Source: Bacilli bacterium
GTDB lineage: Bacteria; Bacillota_I; Bacilli_A; RF39; UBA660
Length of the DNA stretch: 64,000 nt
Assembly: GCA_017436345.1 (NCBI GenBank)
Contig: JAFSDH010000005.1
Location: 62,001 to 126,000 of the forward strand
Reading direction: 5' to 3'
In this document: piece after piece, positions 61,592 through 64,000 of the stretch
Layout: the number at the start of each line of letters is the position of its first letter
Position numbering within the stretch: position 1 is the first letter of the stretch
The notes under the pieces: generated by a model
What the model was told of the DNA's origin: nothing
Databases searched by the model: none
Seen by the model: the letters and a program-made list of their open reading frames with translations, nothing else
Position numbers and translations under genes: made by a program

Positions 61592-62948
61592 ACTTATCAA
61601 GTTCCTTTCTAACTAAAGAATCATAATAACTATTTATATTATTCTCTTCATTATATTTAAGAATTTCACTACCATCTAATTCAAAATCATAATTATCTAA
61701 ATAATATTTAAGTAAAACAGGTAAATTTTCCTTACCAAGTTTTTTAATTAATAAACTAACCGCATACCTAGCTTCGCTATAAGTGCCAACACATTCAAAT
61801 GGTTTTGTTTCTCCATATCCTAAAATCTCTTTAAAAGTTTCAAGCAAATCATCTCTGTCATATAAATCACTTCCAAATATCGAAACAAGTTCATCCTTGT
61901 ATAAGAAAGGACTTAAAATTATATATACAAACAAACATTTAGGACAATTACAACACCATTTCCAAGTAGATTCTTTACTACCTAAATTACAACTTTTGAA
62001 TACTGAATGATAATGCTTATAATTAGAAAACAATCTACCTATTTGAAACTCACTAATACCACGAAGCAAACTAAAATAATGAATATCTAAACCAAAATAC
62101 TTATTAACATAATCATCAAAATCTTTTTCAAATTCAAAACTCTTAGAATATTGATGATTTACATTAGTACCTATTACTGTTGCTTCATTAGCACTTGATT
62201 CATTTGATAAAACAATATTCTTTTTACCTTGTAAATAACAACATAAATAAGAAATAAACGCAACAACTGAACTAAATGGAGTATGACCATTTAAATAACC
62301 TAAATTATTTAATTCAATAATCTTACGATCTAATATTCTATCTACGCAAACAACTCTTTCATCACTATAACCAGCAACCTTACTACATTCAAGAGATGGA
62401 TATTTAGGATTAATTATAAAACAAGAATTATTATCTTCATCCTTTAAAATTTCTAAGCTAACACAAGAATCTTTTCCACCACCAACACTAATTAAATTAC
62501 CAATTCCCTTATAATCAATTTTTGGTAGGATTTTTTCTTCACATTCACAAGTAACATTCATTAATTCATCAACTGTTGTAGAAATATTATTTATATATAA
62601 AAATTCTCCTAATCCATTAAAATATAACTTCTTAAACCATTCAATCTGATTATCATTAATATATCCAGCCTTAATAATAACATTAGGACTACAAGTACAT
62701 TTAAAATAACTAACTAACTCTATTAATCCAATATGAAAAACTAAACTATTTAAATATTCTTCATTTATATCATCATTTAATATATATTTTCGATTAATCT
62801 TTATTTGTGGATAAAACCAAGTTAAACCAGGAATATTAAAATAATACTTTATATTCATATATTCTTCATCATAAATAATTTCATATCTATCATAAATAAA
62901 AGTATCATACTTTTTTCTAAAGTCTAAAAATTTATCATAATTATTCAT
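61584..62948 (-). CDS. murL: MurL-like UDP-MurNAc-L-Ala-L-Glu epimerase
   Basis: 454 residues matching features I recall of MurL: an ATP-type loop SVGGGKDSCVSLEIL (156-161 at the core), HTPFSSVVAF, SNESSANEATVIGTNVNHQY followed by SKSFEFE, the cysteine cluster WCCNCPKCLFVY (331-342), LSPFLYKDELVSIFG and KPFECVG. MurL, described in Xanthomonas, inverts the terminal L-Glu to D-Glu using ATP. Immediate overlap with murD supports the assignment, which would make glutamate racemase dispensable for wall synthesis. SD AGGAGG before ATG 62948. Confidence 0.8.
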   Translation of the reverse strand: MNNYDKFLDFRKKYDTFIYDRYEIIYDEEYMNIKYYFNIPGLTWFYPQIKINRKYILNDDINEEYLNSLVFHIGLIELVSYFKCTCSPNVIIKAGYINDNQIEWFKKLYFNGLGEFLYINNISTTVDELMNVTCECEEKILPKIDYKGIGNLISVGGGKDSCVSLEILKDEDNNSCFIINPKYPSLECSKVAGYSDERVVCVDRILDRKIIELNNLGYLNGHTPFSSVVAFISYLCCYLQGKKNIVLSNESSANEATVIGTNVNHQYSKSFEFEKDFDDYVNKYFGLDIHYFSLLRGISEFQIGRLFSNYKHYHSVFKSCNLGSKESTWKWCCNCPKCLFVYIILSPFLYKDELVSIFGSDLYDRDDLLETFKEILGYGETKPFECVGTYSEARYAVSLLIKKLGKENLPVLLKYYLDNYDFELDGSEILKYNEENNINSYYDSLVRKELDKYV

Positions 62949-63010
62949 AATTTTATCCTCCTATTAACATTATACACGAAAATATAAAAGAATTAGCTTT
63001 AAAATAAATT

Positions 63011-63913
63011 TTATTCACAAGATTTGGGGAAAACTTTTCTTTTTTGTTTAACTCCAAAACCAACAAGATTTTGCTTAGTTAACACTTCCTTAATCGTTTT
63101 CTTTTCTAAAATACCTTCAAAATAATCAGAAAAACATAATAATGAATCATCACCATCATTAGCTAAATATTCAAGTGCTAAACTAGAATCTCCATAACTA
63201 ACAGGAACCTTAACATCCCTTTCAAACTCTCTTGCAAATAATACACCACGTCTTGGACCATAAAACTTACCACCACGTTCAACAATATTATACATAATAG
63301 TATCAAATAAACCTTCTCTAACACTTACTCTTTTCTTATAACTATTAATAATATTATTTATTTTAACATAATCAGCATTTATCTTATTTTCTTTCATTAT
63401 TATTGGCCATTCATCAAGACTTTTACCATCTAATAATTTACTTGCATCATATAAATAATCACCACTAGACTTAAATCTATCAAATAAAATAATATCAGAA
63501 GCATCACTAACAGATCCATCTTCATTTAAATGAATATGACTACGTCCACTATTTAAATAAATCATATCGACAAAACATGGTTGATTTAATAATTCTTTTT
63601 CTCTTTTCGATAAAGAATAATAAAACTTATCAAAACTATAAAATTCTCCCCAATCTTGATTATTACAAGAATTCATTTTATTAAACATAACACTATCAAT
63701 ATCTTCTTGGTCTAAATAACTATCAGGATATCTAAGCTCATACCAAATAGTAACTTTATTAATAATATTTTTTATATCTTTAATATCATAATCAGTACCA
63801 TTTTTACTACACCACGAAATAAAATAAGTTATCTTATCCTCTAAAGAATCAACTTCATAAGCTTTACTTCTATCATAAATAGAACTACCAACTACTAGAT
63901 TAAATAATTTCAT
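63011..63913 (-). CDS. Hypothetical protein
   Basis: 300 residues, cytosolic, with no family I can name. Seen: an acidic middle part (SVSDASDIILFDRFKSSGDYLYDAS) and a Lys/Arg-rich C-terminus with KFYGPRRGVLFAREFERDVKVPVSYGD. It lies 62 bp upstream of murL on the same strand, with a TATAAT-like -10 near 62970 between them, so co-transcription is uncertain. The 87 bp from its start to the window end show no other feature. Confidence 0.6.
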   Translation of the reverse strand: MKLFNLVVGSSIYDRSKAYEVDSLEDKITYFISWCSKNGTDYDIKDIKNIINKVTIWYELRYPDSYLDQEDIDSVMFNKMNSCNNQDWGEFYSFDKFYYSLSKREKELLNQPCFVDMIYLNSGRSHIHLNEDGSVSDASDIILFDRFKSSGDYLYDASKLLDGKSLDEWPIIMKENKINADYVKINNIINSYKKRVSVREGLFDTIMYNIVERGGKFYGPRRGVLFAREFERDVKVPVSYGDSSLALEYLANDGDDSLLCFSDYFEGILEKKTIKEVLTKQNLVGFGVKQKRKVFPKSCE

Positions 63914-64000
63914 ATTATCCCCCTAATAAATACTGTCTTCTATTATAACAAAACAAATATCTATTATCTATAAAAAATTAAAAATCTAAAGGAATATGAG

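Overview
The window is AT-rich chromosomal DNA from a low-GC, wall-bearing member of the Bacillota, most like the uncultured Mollicutes-related Bacilli (RF39 / Erysipelotrichia-type gut lineages). Three things point there: the Firmicutes-type ribosomal super-operon with adk, map, infA and rpmJ inside it, the gene order ribosomal cluster - ECF-type genes - truA - rplM - rpsI, and the KtrAB and CdaA-CdaR pairs. Peptidoglycan genes (murD, a murL-like epimerase, a CwlJ/SleB-type hydrolase, an amidase-like protein) rule out a wall-less mycoplasma. Trp is encoded by TGG and the only Trp tRNA seen has anticodon CCA, so there is no sign of UGA recoding. This placement is inference from gene content.

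Layout. 1-3.8 kb: a surface-fibre locus with two TasA/camelysin-like proteins, a multi-membrane-pass SipW-type signal peptidase and a DUF5305-like membrane protein, driven by a strong promoter. 3.9-12.1 kb: an unknown protein, a sirtuin, a phage-type family-B DNA polymerase fused to a HAD phosphatase, two P-loop kinase-like proteins, a short-chain dehydrogenase and the KtrAB potassium uptake pair. 12.3-18.6 kb: a 6,213-bp integrative element inserted in tRNA-Trp and bounded by perfect 83-bp direct repeats. It carries a tyrosine integrase, a SymE-like protein, a degenerate tRNA-Trp-like sequence, and a cargo of a PIN protein, a HEPN protein (RNxxxH motif), a second HEPN-like protein and a PH/SHOCT protein. 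The cargo lies between ~290-bp inverted repeats that share the anticodon-loop core of the att sites. 18.7-30 kb: cell-wall enzymes, HtrA protease coupled to an Abi_2 HEPN protein, NUDIX and P-loop proteins, an ABC-2 exporter, and an XRE regulator cassette beside rpsI.

30.1-51.8 kb: rpsI-rplM, an M29 aminopeptidase, truA with a strongly diverged ECF module, then the alpha/spc/S10 cluster (rplQ back to rpsJ), all on the minus strand. rpmD (L30) is missing. 51.8-64 kb: a CtpA-type protease, tRNA-Asn, a zinc-ribbon membrane protein, a GerS/LolA-like lipoprotein, the c-di-AMP synthase pair cdaA-cdaR, a JAMM peptidase, tRNA-Thr, a cadherin-like-domain protein, and murL-murD with a coupled 39-codon ORF.

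The best candidates for something new are (i) the tRNA-Trp element with its inverted-repeat-bounded PIN/HEPN cargo, (ii) the polymerase-HAD fusion, and (iii) the MurL-MurD pair, which implies D-glutamate is introduced into peptidoglycan by epimerising UDP-MurNAc-L-Ala-L-Glu. Family calls were made by reading motifs by eye. No database search was run.
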